The notes under the pieces: model-generated
Database searches by the model: none
What the model was told of the DNA's origin: nothing
What the model saw: the letters and a program-made list of their open reading frames with translations, nothing else
Source of the DNA: Pontibacter mangrovi
Lineage (GTDB): Bacteria; Bacteroidota; Bacteroidia; Cytophagales; Hymenobacteraceae
Direction: 5' to 3'
NCBI RefSeq assembly: GCF_006385705.1
Contig: NZ_VFRQ01000003.1
Span: 399,927 to 463,926, forward strand
DNA: 64,000 nt
Part shown: one piece after another, positions 6,400 to 15,154 of the stretch
Position numbering within the stretch: the first letter of the stretch is position 1
How the letters are laid out: the number at the start of each line of letters is the position of its first letter
Translations under genes and position numbers: made by a program

Positions 6400-7671
6400 A
6401 TGGCTGTTACCCTGAAAGCAACCCTGAAGCCCGACAAGCGCCTGGACGGCACGCGCGCCGTGCGGATACGCATCACCAAGCACCGCCAGCACAGCTACTA
6501 CAACACGGGCATTTACGTCAAGGGCGAGCCCAGGAAGAAGGACGCGCGCCGCAAGGGTGACTGGAACCCCGACGGCTCCTTCCTGAAGGAGAACTGGGTG
6601 CGCACCTCCGAGGTGCTGCACGAGCGCTACAACCGGGCCATCAAGCAGGACATGGCCGACCTGCAGCACATCGCCGGCAAAAACCCCGACCTCAGCGCGG
6701 CGGAGATCCGCGCGGCTTTCGAGGAGCGCTTTAAGAAAAAGGAGGCCGCCGCGCAGAAAGGCTTCCTTTCCTTCTTCCGGGAGTGGATCCGCCGGAAGCG
6801 GAACCAGCGCCAGGCAGGCACCGCCACGGTGTACGAGACGGCCCTGAGCAACGTGCTGGGCTTTGCCGGGGAGGCCGCCAACGAGCCCGAGGCGCTCACG
6901 CCCGCCTTCGGGTCCAACCTGGTGGCCCACCTACTGGGCAAGGGGCTGAAGGCCTCCACCGTGAACGTTACCATGACCCAGTGCCGCACCATTTTCTCCA
7001 AGGCCGTGCTGGAGGGCTACCTGCCGCCCCTGCAGAACCCCTTTGACGTGCCGCCCCTGCAGACCGAGGACGCGCCCATGCTGCGCCCCACCTCCGACCA
7101 GCTCCTCTCGCTCATGGAGGTGGAGATCCCCCGGCGCTGCCGCATGGTGCCGCACGCCCGGGCCGTGTTCCTGATGCAATATTTCCTCCACGGCGCCCGT
7201 TTTGCCGAGGTGGTGACCCTGCGCTGGGAGGACGTGACCGACACGCACGTGACCTACCACCCCCGCAAGCGCGCCAAGCGCAAGAAGGTGGTGGCGCGCC
7301 ACGCCGGCATCGACTGGGTGCTGAGCCAGTACACGCCCAGGGGCAAATACATCTTCCCCTATATCCGCCCCCAGCACGACGCGCTCGATGACAAGGGCTT
7401 CTTTAGCAGGCTGCGGGACGTGAACAAGTCCGTGAACAGCTCACTTAAGATCCTGTCCACGCTAGCCGGGCTGCCCTTCAGCCTGCGCACCCACATGCAG
7501 CGCCACACCTTTGCCGACACGGTGTTGGGTATTACGGGCGACCTGCGCAAGGTGCAGGAGATGGTCGGCCACGCCTCGGTCGTAACAACCGAGCGCTACG
7601 TGGAGCGGCTGCGCCGCGAGGCGGTGGATGAGGTGAGCGCGCAGGTGTACGGGAAGGTAGGGAAACAATAG
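6400..7671 (+). CDS. Phage-type tyrosine recombinase (integrase)
   Basis: A tyrosine site-specific recombinase of 423 residues from ATG 6400. An Arm-binding-like N-terminus (VRIRITKHRQHSYYNTGIYV) is followed by a SAM-like core-binding domain at about 120-220 and the catalytic domain. Catalytic residues seen: Arg in HGARFAEVVTLRWEDV, the His/Arg box in THMQRHTFADT, His in VGHASVVTTERY and the nucleophile Tyr of that motif. It would insert and excise the element. It lies at the element edge, pointing at the junction, with no gene before moxR at 7855. GC content is higher than in the repressor N-terminus. Confidence 0.92.
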   Translation: MAVTLKATLKPDKRLDGTRAVRIRITKHRQHSYYNTGIYVKGEPRKKDARRKGDWNPDGSFLKENWVRTSEVLHERYNRAIKQDMADLQHIAGKNPDLSAAEIRAAFEERFKKKEAAAQKGFLSFFREWIRRKRNQRQAGTATVYETALSNVLGFAGEAANEPEALTPAFGSNLVAHLLGKGLKASTVNVTMTQCRTIFSKAVLEGYLPPLQNPFDVPPLQTEDAPMLRPTSDQLLSLMEVEIPRRCRMVPHARAVFLMQYFLHGARFAEVVTLRWEDVTDTHVTYHPRKRAKRKKVVARHAGIDWVLSQYTPRGKYIFPYIRPQHDALDDKGFFSRLRDVNKSVNSSLKILSTLAGLPFSLRTHMQRHTFADTVLGITGDLRKVQEMVGHASVVTTERYVERLRREAVDEVSAQVYGKVGKQ

Positions 7672-7854
7672 GGAAACATTGCCGCGTTTTCGATGCGCAA
7701 ACAAGGCGAAAGGGGGCATGCGGTAAGGTAAAAAAAGGCGGTTCTTACATTCGTGAGCCGCACCGAAGCAAAACAACGGTATTATGCCTATATTTAGGCG
7801 CACAACGGCGGTTGGCTATGCAAGCCGCAGCTCAGATCAGTTTATCCGGATAAC
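7672..7854 (+). other. Probable right attachment region of the element
   Basis: This 183-bp gene-free stretch joins the integrase to the chromosomal moxR-like gene, so the attachment core should be here or in the first codons of moxR. It has a small hairpin GCCTA-TATT-TAGGC at 7786-7799. No tRNA is nearby. The other end of the element is outside the window, so the duplicated core cannot be identified. Confidence 0.4.
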
Positions 7855-8814
7855 GTGAACACATATCAACTTAAGATACGGCAGGTTTTCAGCGAGGTAG
7901 CCAAGGTGGTAGTAGGCCAATCCTATATGGTGAACCGCCTGCTGATCGGCTTGTTTACGGGTGGCCATATTTTACTCGAAGGCGTTCCCGGCCTGGCCAA
8001 AACCCTTACCATCAACTCGCTGTCCAAGGCGCTGCACCTCGATTTCCAGCGCATCCAGTTTACCCCCGACCTGCTTCCCTCCGACCTCATCGGCACGATG
8101 ATCTATAACCAGAACGCCTCTGTTTTTGAGGTGAAGAAGGGACCCGTGTTTGCCAACCTTATACTTGCCGACGAGGTGAACCGCTCTCCGGCCAAGGTGC
8201 AGTCGGCGCTGCTGGAGGCCATGCAGGAGAAACAGGTAACCATCGGCGAAACCACTTTCCGGCTGGATTTGCCCTTCCTGGTGCTGGCCACCCAGAACCC
8301 CGTGGAGCACGAGGGCACCTACCCGCTGCCTGAGGCGCAGGTAGATCGCTTTATGATGAAAGTATACATCGACTATCCCAAGAAGGAAGACGAACTGGAG
8401 ATTATGCGCCGCATGGCCAATATGGGCTTTACCGATGCAGTGACGAAGGTGCTTTCCAAGGAGGATATCTTCGCCATCCGGAACGAGATAAACCAGGTGC
8501 AGATCTCCGAAACGCTGGAGCGTTACATTATTGAATTGGTGTTTGCCACCCGCCGCCCCGCCGAGTACGACCTGCTGGAGTATGCGCCATACATTCAGTT
8601 CGGGGTGTCGCCGCGGGCAAGTATAGCCCTGAACCGTGCCGCCAAGGCCGTGGCCTACTTCGACAGCCGCGACTACGTGCTGCCGGAGGATATTAAAGAG
8701 GTGGCCTACGATGTAATGAACCACCGCATCATACTTAACTACGAGGCCGAGGCCGACGGCATCCGCACCAAGGATTTCATAGAGTCCATACTTCGGAAGG
8801 TGCCGATCAGCTAG
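7855..8814 (+). CDS. MoxR family AAA+ ATPase
   Basis: A 319-residue AAA+ chaperone-like ATPase. Walker A GVPGLAKT at residues 43-50, Walker B LILADEVNRSP near 100-110, sensor 1 LATQNPVEHEGTYPLPEAQVDRF and a C-terminal lid are all visible. MoxR proteins usually work with von Willebrand A-domain proteins in assembly of envelope complexes or metal enzymes. Here the usual partners (DUF58, BatA/BatB) are absent: the gene is alone, with a strong terminator downstream. The start is a GTG at 7855, and only 22 residues precede the VVVGQ motif, somewhat short for the family; the adjacent integration junction may have changed the 5' end. Confidence 0.9.
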   Translation: MNTYQLKIRQVFSEVAKVVVGQSYMVNRLLIGLFTGGHILLEGVPGLAKTLTINSLSKALHLDFQRIQFTPDLLPSDLIGTMIYNQNASVFEVKKGPVFANLILADEVNRSPAKVQSALLEAMQEKQVTIGETTFRLDLPFLVLATQNPVEHEGTYPLPEAQVDRFMMKVYIDYPKKEDELEIMRRMANMGFTDAVTKVLSKEDIFAIRNEINQVQISETLERYIIELVFATRRPAEYDLLEYAPYIQFGVSPRASIALNRAAKAVAYFDSRDYVLPEDIKEVAYDVMNHRIILNYEAEADGIRTKDFIESILRKVPIS

Positions 8815-8866
8815 AACAATAGCTAACCTAAGGTGCGATCTACTATTATCGTGCAGGTATAACCTG

Positions 8867-8898
8867 TCCCTCCGAGGAGGGGTTAGGGGTGGGTTAAT
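8867..8898 (+). repeat. G/C-rich intergenic repeat (CCTCCGAGGAGGGG unit)
   Basis: CCTCCGAGGAGGGG followed by TTAGGGGTGGGTTAA. The same unit, some copies inverted, recurs at 44980-45012 and twice at 52724-52806, always in gene-free DNA. Confidence 0.65.
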
Positions 8899-8947
8899 TG
8901 CAGCTTGAGGTATGCCTAATGCTGGCTAACCCTCTCCTGTACCAAGT

Positions 8948-8986
8948 ATCTCCCGCTGCACCTGGCTGCAGCGGGAGATTTTTTTT
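8948..8986 (+). terminator. Rho-independent terminator after moxR
   Basis: Perfect 13-bp stem (ATCTCCCGCTGCA at 8948-8960 with its complement at 8967-8979), 6-nt loop and a run of seven T residues. Confidence 0.85.
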
Positions 8987-9054
8987 ACCATTTATACTTT
9001 GATAAAACTATGTGGCGTGGTCCTCTAAAGTTATACTTCCTGAGAAAGATATAA

Positions 9055-9189
9055 ATAAAGAAACCCGCCAAATGGCGGGTTCTCGCAGAGCGGGTGACTA
9101 AGCCGCCTGCTCCTGGCTGCCACGATGTTTCTCACCCATACATGTGCAACCAGTAACTTTATGAGAGAAGGGCTGATGGAACAAATCTA
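9055..9189 (-). ncRNA. Candidate small RNA, leftward
   Basis: In a 370-bp gene-free stretch the minus strand shows a -7-like TAGATTTG (9182-9189), an outer helix GGGTGA/TCACCC (9092-9097 with 9132-9137) enclosing AGCC/GGCT, and an 8-bp hairpin AACCCGCC-AAAT-GGCGGGTT (9062-9081) followed on that strand by TTTCTTTATTT. This is the layout of a short structured transcript of about 120 nt. No known RNA family is recognised, and chance is possible. Confidence 0.22.
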
Positions 9190-9355
9190 GAGCGGCAATA
9201 TTAGCTACAGGTTACTACAAGATTACCAATTTATTAAACCCACCTGTTCCTTCCGGCTGTAGCTGTCCTAAGCTCTCCCCCCAGCCCCCAGAGCTGCTAA
9301 CAAAACCGATATATTTACCTACTTATCAACCTCTTACACCCCAAAAAGCATCCGG

Positions 9356-9411
9356 TTAATAGAATGTTAAACTCCCATTAATACTGAGGTAACATAGCCC
9401 CTCTACCTTTG
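9356..9411 (+). promoter_or_regulatory. Putative Pho box array and promoter of the TonB receptor
   Basis: Four hexamers with exact 11-bp spacing: TTAATA 9356, TTAAAC 9367, TTAATA 9378 and GTAACA 9389. The -7 element TACCTTTG follows at 9404-9411, 15 bp after the start of the last hexamer. Tandem TTAACA-like repeats with 11-bp period are the known binding sites of PhoP/PhoB-type regulators. The same geometry occurs at 13587-13642 before the phosphate porin. No gene for the regulator is in the window. Confidence 0.65.
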
Positions 9412-9438
9412 TCGCAATAAATTAAGACTATCATTATT

Positions 9439-12168
9439 ATGCGACAGCTTCTCACCACAGTTCTATTTTTCCTGTTATCCGGTTTTATATGCGTGCATGC
9501 GCAGACCGGCAGCATACAGGGGGTTGTTAAAGACGCTAAAAACGGCGAAGAGCTAATTGGCGCCATCATAAAATTGCAAGGCACAGGATTGGGCGCTCCG
9601 TCCGACGCTTTCGGCAATTATCGCATTGACAATGTAAAGGAGGGCACTTATACCGTGGAGGTAAACAGCCTTTCGTACACGCCAAAAACGATTGCTAACA
9701 TAACTGTGACGGCAGGCAAGACAGCCACTGTTGACGTGGCGATGGAACAAAGTACGGCGCAGCTGGCAGAGGTAACCATAACGGCAAAAGGAAACAGGGA
9801 AACTGAACAAATTCTGTTTTTAGATCAGAAGAAAGCGGTAATAGCGACGCAGGCCATTGGAGCGCAGGAGCTCACAAGGAAAGGCGTAAGCAATGCCGAA
9901 GGCGCGGTTGCAAAAATTTCAGGCGTCTCGAAACGCGACGGTGTAAAGAATGTATTCGTGCGCGGGTTGGGCGACCGCTATAACACAACCACCCTGAACG
10001 GGTTCGCCATACCATCCGAAGACCCTGAATTCAAGAACATCTCGCTCGACTTCTTCACAAGCGACATGATTCAGTCGGTAAACGTGAACAAAGTGTTTAC
10101 AGCATCTATGAATGGTGATGTTGGCGGGGCGTTGATCAATATTAATTCGAAAGAACTTGTTGATGACAATGCGCTCCAAATTGGAATTTCTACTGGCGTA
10201 AACAGCCAGGTGATAGGCAGTGACTTTTACCTTCCGGATGGCATGAACGAGCTTGGCTACGCCTCTGCATCAGACGGCCCCAGAAGCCGAAACGGTGAAC
10301 GGTATGTAAATAACTACTCTTTTGATACTTCGCTGGACCCGATACAGAGAAAGCCTCTGCTCAACGGCGGCATTTCTTTTTCTGGGGGCAGCAAGTTCCT
10401 GGACAAACACCGTTTCTTTGTCATGGGCTCTATGGACAACAAGTATAATTACCAGGAAGGAGTTACCCGGTTAATTACGGCCACCAATCCCGAGAACCCA
10501 TTCCGTGATTTTGACTACCAGCAATCTTCCCGTAACGCTTCACATATGTTAGCGGCCAATCTGGAGTTTAACTTCAATCCGGGTCAACTGCACTTCAACT
10601 CCCTATACCTGCACACGGCCACAGCTGCGGCAATCAACTTCTATGGTAAGGAAACGGAGCTGTTTCAGGTAGCGGAGGATTATAATTCCGAAGGGCACAT
10701 CAGGCGTTTGCAGATCAATGACAACACGGCTTTCATAAACCAACTTATCTGGAACGGGAATCTATCTGACAGGATAACTTACAATGTAGGTGCTGCGGTA
10801 AACAATGTAATTGGCCAGGAGCCAGACCGCCGTATAGTGATGCTTCCTTCTATCGGCGACGGAAGGGTACAACTGGGTGTGGGAGAAGGAAGAGCCCAGC
10901 GGTTCAACAGTAAAATAACTGAAACGGCCGTGCTCCCTAAAGCTAACCTGCAATACTCGCTTTCGCCGGATTCGGAGCAGCTATCTTATATTGAAGTAGG
11001 CTACGACAGCAGAATAAGCTTTAAAGACTTCTCGGCTCCAATTTATAACCTTATCTGGGCCGGAGGCCAAAGCACTGCCCCCACTTTCCCGCTAGATGAC
11101 ATACGCCTGGACCCTGTTTTCAACCAGGAGAACTTAGCGAATGGCGATTTCCTACTTGAGCAGTTCTCAGATACCTACGATGTTGAAAGAATGAACCATG
11201 GCGCCTATGTTGACCTGGTGCACAGGTTTGGGAACAGGCTTACTTTGAACGCAGGCTTAAGGGCAGACGATATCTACACTAAGATAAACTATAGCGTAAA
11301 CCGTGGCGCTAACGTTGGCTCAAATACCATAGACAAATTCTTCTTGTCGCCGAGCTTTAACACGAAGTATGAGCTAAACGAGAATAACCACATCAGAACA
11401 GGTGTTAGCCGCACCTATACCCTCCCACAGGATAAGGAGATTTCCCCCTTTATCTACTTGGGGATCGATGGAAACGAGAATGGCAACCCGAACCTGAAAG
11501 TCTCTACCAACTACAACTTCGACCTGAAGTGGGATCACTATTTATCACCAGACGAGCATCTGTCGGTTAACGCCTTTTACAAGCATATTTTAGACCCCAT
11601 TGCGCGGGTAGACCAGGGAAACTCAGCAGGTCTAAGAACTTATGAAAACGTTTCGGGCCATGCAGTTGCTGCAGGTATAGAGGTAGAGTTGAGAAAATCA
11701 CTTATGAACCTTGCCGAGAAACATCGCATAAATGCTGGTATAAATGCTTCCTACATCCATACCAACGTAAACCTGGACCCAACTTTTTTTGTGCAAAACA
11801 CCTCATCCACCCTGGAAGGCGCTGCGCCCTACATACTTAATGCCGATTTAACTTATAACCTGGTAACTGAAAAGAATCTCAACTTAACCTCTGCACTTGT
11901 GCTGAACTACCTAAGCGACAAGGTGCATACAATAGGCACACGTGGCTTTAACAACCTGATCGAGGAAAGTATAACGACGCTGGATTTTGTAACCTCCTTG
12001 GGAGTTAACGACCACCTAAAATTCAACCTGAAAGCCAGAAACCTTTTAAACCCGGCATACAAGCTTACCCGAGAAGGTGCCGGCACAGATACAGACCCTC
12101 AAAGCGTTATCATTCGCAGTTACAAAAGAGGCGTCTTATTCGATCTGGGCGCCACATACAAATTTTAA
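9439..12168 (+). CDS. TonB-dependent outer-membrane receptor, probably phosphate-regulated
   Basis: A 909-residue receptor. Signal peptide at 1-22 (ending VHAQ), then a CarboxypepD_reg-like domain to about 110 (GSIQGVVKDAKNGEELIGA), a plug domain at about 130-240 (GVSKRDGVKNVFVRGLGDRYNTTTLNG) and a beta-barrel ending in an aromatic residue (DLGATYKF). TonB-ExbBD drives substrate import through such barrels. The next gene is a beta-helix lipoprotein that is likely its surface partner. The Pho-box-like promoter and the neighbouring pst genes point to uptake of a phosphorus compound; the substrate is unknown. Codons are more AT-rich than in the pst genes, so transfer is possible. Confidence 0.88.
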   Translation: MRQLLTTVLFFLLSGFICVHAQTGSIQGVVKDAKNGEELIGAIIKLQGTGLGAPSDAFGNYRIDNVKEGTYTVEVNSLSYTPKTIANITVTAGKTATVDVAMEQSTAQLAEVTITAKGNRETEQILFLDQKKAVIATQAIGAQELTRKGVSNAEGAVAKISGVSKRDGVKNVFVRGLGDRYNTTTLNGFAIPSEDPEFKNISLDFFTSDMIQSVNVNKVFTASMNGDVGGALININSKELVDDNALQIGISTGVNSQVIGSDFYLPDGMNELGYASASDGPRSRNGERYVNNYSFDTSLDPIQRKPLLNGGISFSGGSKFLDKHRFFVMGSMDNKYNYQEGVTRLITATNPENPFRDFDYQQSSRNASHMLAANLEFNFNPGQLHFNSLYLHTATAAAINFYGKETELFQVAEDYNSEGHIRRLQINDNTAFINQLIWNGNLSDRITYNVGAAVNNVIGQEPDRRIVMLPSIGDGRVQLGVGEGRAQRFNSKITETAVLPKANLQYSLSPDSEQLSYIEVGYDSRISFKDFSAPIYNLIWAGGQSTAPTFPLDDIRLDPVFNQENLANGDFLLEQFSDTYDVERMNHGAYVDLVHRFGNRLTLNAGLRADDIYTKINYSVNRGANVGSNTIDKFFLSPSFNTKYELNENNHIRTGVSRTYTLPQDKEISPFIYLGIDGNENGNPNLKVSTNYNFDLKWDHYLSPDEHLSVNAFYKHILDPIARVDQGNSAGLRTYENVSGHAVAAGIEVELRKSLMNLAEKHRINAGINASYIHTNVNLDPTFFVQNTSSTLEGAAPYILNADLTYNLVTEKNLNLTSALVLNYLSDKVHTIGTRGFNNLIEESITTLDFVTSLGVNDHLKFNLKARNLLNPAYKLTREGAGTDTDPQSVIIRSYKRGVLFDLGATYKF

Positions 12169-12237
12169 CAATTGGTTAACCTTCCTATCATATTCAGTTA
12201 ATCTCCCAATTCTAATTTCGCATAAACAATAAAAAAG

Positions 12238-13368
12238 ATGAAAAAGACACTGCTTTATCTATTACTGCTTCCGCTAGGATTATTCTCCTGCAAGGAGGAC
12301 GACGATGTTACAGAGCCAACCCCTGCTATAGACAGCGAGCTGAGCGGTGATATCACGACCGATGTCACGCTTGACCCGAAAACTGAATACAAACTAACAG
12401 GGACTTTGATTGTAGCTGAAGGCGGGAAGCTCCGCATACCTGCTGGCACAGTTATTAAAGCTGACAAGGGCTTCGACAAGTATATTCTGGTTAAGCAAGG
12501 TGGTCAGATCTTTGCAAACGGCACAGCCGACAAACCGGTAAGAATAACATCTGGGGCAGCTACTCCTAATGCGGGCGACTGGGGTGGTTTGGTTATAAAC
12601 GGCAGCGCAAAACTCTCCGGCCCAACTGGCGTCGTGACTACCAGCACCGCAGAGGTAAACCCAACTGCGATGTATGGCGGCGACAACAACAATGATAACT
12701 CAGGTGTTCTGGAGTACCTTATTTTGGAGTACACAGGCGCAAAGTCCTCCGCCGACATTGAGCATAATGGCTTAACTTTAAATGGCGTGGGTAGTGGTAC
12801 AAGAATCGAGAACATTTACATCCCTAACGGTTCTGATGACGGAGTAGAATTTTTTGGTGGTTCCGTAAGTATCAAGAACTTATTGGTGGAAAATTCTGAC
12901 GACGACATGTTTGATGTTACACAGGGTTGGAACGGCACGTTGGATAACGCCTACGGTGTTTGGAAAAGTGGCTATACCAGCACAGAATCCGATCCGCGTG
13001 GCGTTGAATCTGATGGCAACCTGGACGGTAACACACCGAGCGATGTTAACCAGTCTGATTTTATCTTAAAGAACATCACGATCGTAAACGAATCTACTTT
13101 TGAGATGCAGGATGCTGTGAAAGTGCGCAGAGGAGCTAAAGCCACCATCTCGAACCTGGTTGTTAAAGGCGGTTCTGCCACAGATCTTATAGACCTGACT
13201 GACGGCAAGGGCAATGGTCATGCGGCATCAGTTATAAACTATCATAACAACGGCGTGACAATTACAGGCACAGCAGTTAAAAACCCCGATAATGCTGCCA
13301 TTGCAACGAACGATGCTAACACAGGAGCCAATACATCAGCATTCAGCTGGACTGGCTACAACTTCTAA
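12238..13368 (+). CDS. Beta-helix surface lipoprotein paired with the TonB receptor
   Basis: A 376-residue lipoprotein with signal peptide and lipobox LGLFSC (Cys at residue 18), followed by an acidic linker. Residues 45-340 consist of repeated short strands (GTLIVAEGGKLRIPAGTVI, IRNIYIPN-like turns, VKNLLVEN-like turns) typical of a right-handed parallel beta helix; such proteins are often mislabelled as transporters. It follows the receptor by 69 bp without a promoter of its own and is closed by a strong terminator, so the two form one unit. A role in binding or processing a phosphorus-containing substrate at the cell surface is inferred from context. Confidence 0.75.
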   Translation: MKKTLLYLLLLPLGLFSCKEDDDVTEPTPAIDSELSGDITTDVTLDPKTEYKLTGTLIVAEGGKLRIPAGTVIKADKGFDKYILVKQGGQIFANGTADKPVRITSGAATPNAGDWGGLVINGSAKLSGPTGVVTTSTAEVNPTAMYGGDNNNDNSGVLEYLILEYTGAKSSADIEHNGLTLNGVGSGTRIENIYIPNGSDDGVEFFGGSVSIKNLLVENSDDDMFDVTQGWNGTLDNAYGVWKSGYTSTESDPRGVESDGNLDGNTPSDVNQSDFILKNITIVNESTFEMQDAVKVRRGAKATISNLVVKGGSATDLIDLTDGKGNGHAASVINYHNNGVTITGTAVKNPDNAAIATNDANTGANTSAFSWTGYNF

Positions 13369-13383
13369 GTAGCTATCAAAAAC

Positions 13384-13427
13384 AAAAAAAGGCTGTCACA
13401 AGCGCATGTTTGTGACAGCCTTTTTTT
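13384..13427 (+). terminator. Rho-independent terminator after the receptor-lipoprotein unit
   Basis: 17-bp stem (13384-13400 with 13411-13427) containing GGCTGTCACA and its complement, short loop, T-rich 3' arm. The A-rich 5' arm makes it able to work in both directions. Confidence 0.85.
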
Positions 13428-13586
13428 ATTCCTTATTCGCTTGAAACTTTGGGCGGCACACGCCCATACATGTATTTACCTATAGGGCCTAACGTTATTA
13501 TAGACAGTGGCTTCTAGGCAATAGGCTAACAACTTGATTAAAACCATGTTCCCCATTTTTAAACAACTCGAGCAGCAATCAATACC

Positions 13587-13642
13587 TTAACATTAGTTTA
13601 ACATTGGAATAACATTTAAGTAACAGCAATAGCCTTATTTTG
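13587..13642 (+). promoter_or_regulatory. Putative Pho box array and promoter of the porin-pst genes
   Basis: Four hexamers at exact 11-bp period: TTAACA 13587, TTAACA 13598, ATAACA 13609 and GTAACA 13620. A -7-like TTATTTTG follows at 13635-13642. The distance from last hexamer to -7 element (15 bp) equals that at 9389/9404. This is the strongest regulatory signature in the window. Assignment to a PhoB-type regulator is inference from family knowledge. Confidence 0.72.
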
Positions 13643-13861
13643 CACCATCATTAAAAGCCACAGCCGCTCCTGACTAGTGCGGCTGGGTTAGCAAATGATG
13701 GTGACTTGCCTTCAGCCTGACTAGCTAACGGCACCACACCTATAAATTCTGTTTTCTTCAGATTGCCTTTAGAATTTAAAAGTATACTTGCTTCTAAGGC
13801 TTCCCGAAACACGGAATTATTAAATGACTGAAGCTTATTTCTCACCCAAACCCAAAGTGTT
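13643..13861 (+). other. Long leader upstream of the phosphate porin
   Basis: If transcription starts just after 13642, the porin mRNA has a leader of about 210 nt. It contains a hairpin CAGCCGC-N11-GCGGCTG (13661-13685) and a repeated CCTGACTAG (13669 and 13716). No ORF of note and no known riboswitch is recognised. Confidence 0.35.
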
Positions 13862-15049
13862 GTGTACAAAAAGCTAAAAACCACAATCTTTATAGCACTA
13901 GCATGCTTTACGGTAGGCACTGCAAAAGCACAAACCATCAACAACTCTAAATTCGGCAAGGGCCTGCAGTTCGTGGCCGCCGACTCTTCTTTCAGCCTTA
14001 AGTTTGGCACCCGTTTTCAGATGCTCTACCAGGGAGGGCGCAGCAGCAGTATGGAGCAGCTGGAGGATAAGTTCCTGATCCGCAGGGCCCGCCTGAAGTT
14101 TGAAGGTTTTGCCTACTCCCCCAAACTGGAGTATAAAATTGAGCTCGGCCTGAGCAACAACGACATCGGCAACGACCAGCCAGAGATGTTCGACAATGCC
14201 AGCAACATCATCCTGGATGCGGTGGCGATGTGGAACTTTGCCCCTGGCTGGGAGCTTTGGGTAGGCCAGACCAAGCTTCCGGGCAACCGCGAGCGTATCA
14301 TCTCATCGCAGAAACTGCAGTTTGTAGACCGCAGCCTGCTGAACTCCCGCTTTAACATAGACCGCGACGCAGGCCTGCAGCTGCACCACACACACCAGGT
14401 AGGCAACCAGGCTATACTTCGTGAGAGCGCGGCTGTTTCTACAGGCGAGGGACGAGACGTAGCCGTGGACAACACCGGCGGCTACAGCTACACCGGCAAA
14501 ATAGAGTTTATGCCTTTAGGCGAGTTTGAAAGCAGTGGCGCCTATGTGGGTGGCGACCTCTCCCGCGAGGAAACGCCAAAACTGGCCATAGCAGCGGCCT
14601 ATAACTTTAACGACAACACTAACCGCTCCCGCGGGCAGTTGGGCAGCTTTTTGAGCGGCGAGCGCGACCTGCAATCCGTGTTTGTAGATGCCATGTTTAA
14701 GTATAGAGGTTTTTCGAGCATGGCAGAGTATGCCAACCGCACCGCCCCGGACGGCCCTGTGCTTAGCAGAACGGAAGACGGGAAGGTAGACGAGGTGTTC
14801 CTGACCGGCAATGCCTTTAACCTGCAGGCGGGCTATCTCTTTAAATCTAATTGGGAAGTGGCAGGCCGCTACACCGCCTTTAACCCGGAGCGGGTTACCG
14901 GTACAAACGGGCAGGAGCAGTACACGCTGGGGCTGTCGAAGTACATTGTGGGCCACAGCCTGAAAGTGCAGAGCGACGTGACACTGCAGGACCAGCCCGG
15001 CAAAGACAATTTTTACCAGTTTAGGTTGCAAATGGAGGTCGCGCTGTAG
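13862..15049 (+). CDS. Phosphate-selective porin (OprO/OprP family)
   Basis: A 395-residue outer-membrane porin of the Porin_O_P family. Signal peptide at 1-24 (ending AKAQ), then FSLKFGTRFQMLYQ and KFLIRRARLKFEGFAY, the standard opening of this family, WNFAPGWELWVGQTKLPGNRE in the middle and an antiparallel beta-barrel to the C-terminus (FYQFRLQMEVAL). It should let phosphate or polyphosphate cross the outer membrane. The start is a GTG at 13862; no ATG fits. It is preceded by Pho-box-like repeats and followed by pstS, in line with expression under phosphate limitation. Confidence 0.88.
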   Translation: MYKKLKTTIFIALACFTVGTAKAQTINNSKFGKGLQFVAADSSFSLKFGTRFQMLYQGGRSSSMEQLEDKFLIRRARLKFEGFAYSPKLEYKIELGLSNNDIGNDQPEMFDNASNIILDAVAMWNFAPGWELWVGQTKLPGNRERIISSQKLQFVDRSLLNSRFNIDRDAGLQLHHTHQVGNQAILRESAAVSTGEGRDVAVDNTGGYSYTGKIEFMPLGEFESSGAYVGGDLSREETPKLAIAAAYNFNDNTNRSRGQLGSFLSGERDLQSVFVDAMFKYRGFSSMAEYANRTAPDGPVLSRTEDGKVDEVFLTGNAFNLQAGYLFKSNWEVAGRYTAFNPERVTGTNGQEQYTLGLSKYIVGHSLKVQSDVTLQDQPGKDNFYQFRLQMEVAL

Positions 15050-15154
15050 AGCATACCTTCACATCTACAACCACTTAGCAAACATAGCAGTATACCACTC
15101 CAAGTGCGGTGGCATCATCTAAAGTATAAAACCAACCAAAATTAACTTCGGCTT

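Noticed and set aside
13651..14010. Leftward 119-codon open frame opposite the porin leader
   Set aside because: It overlaps the porin signal peptide region in antisense and has no recognisable features.
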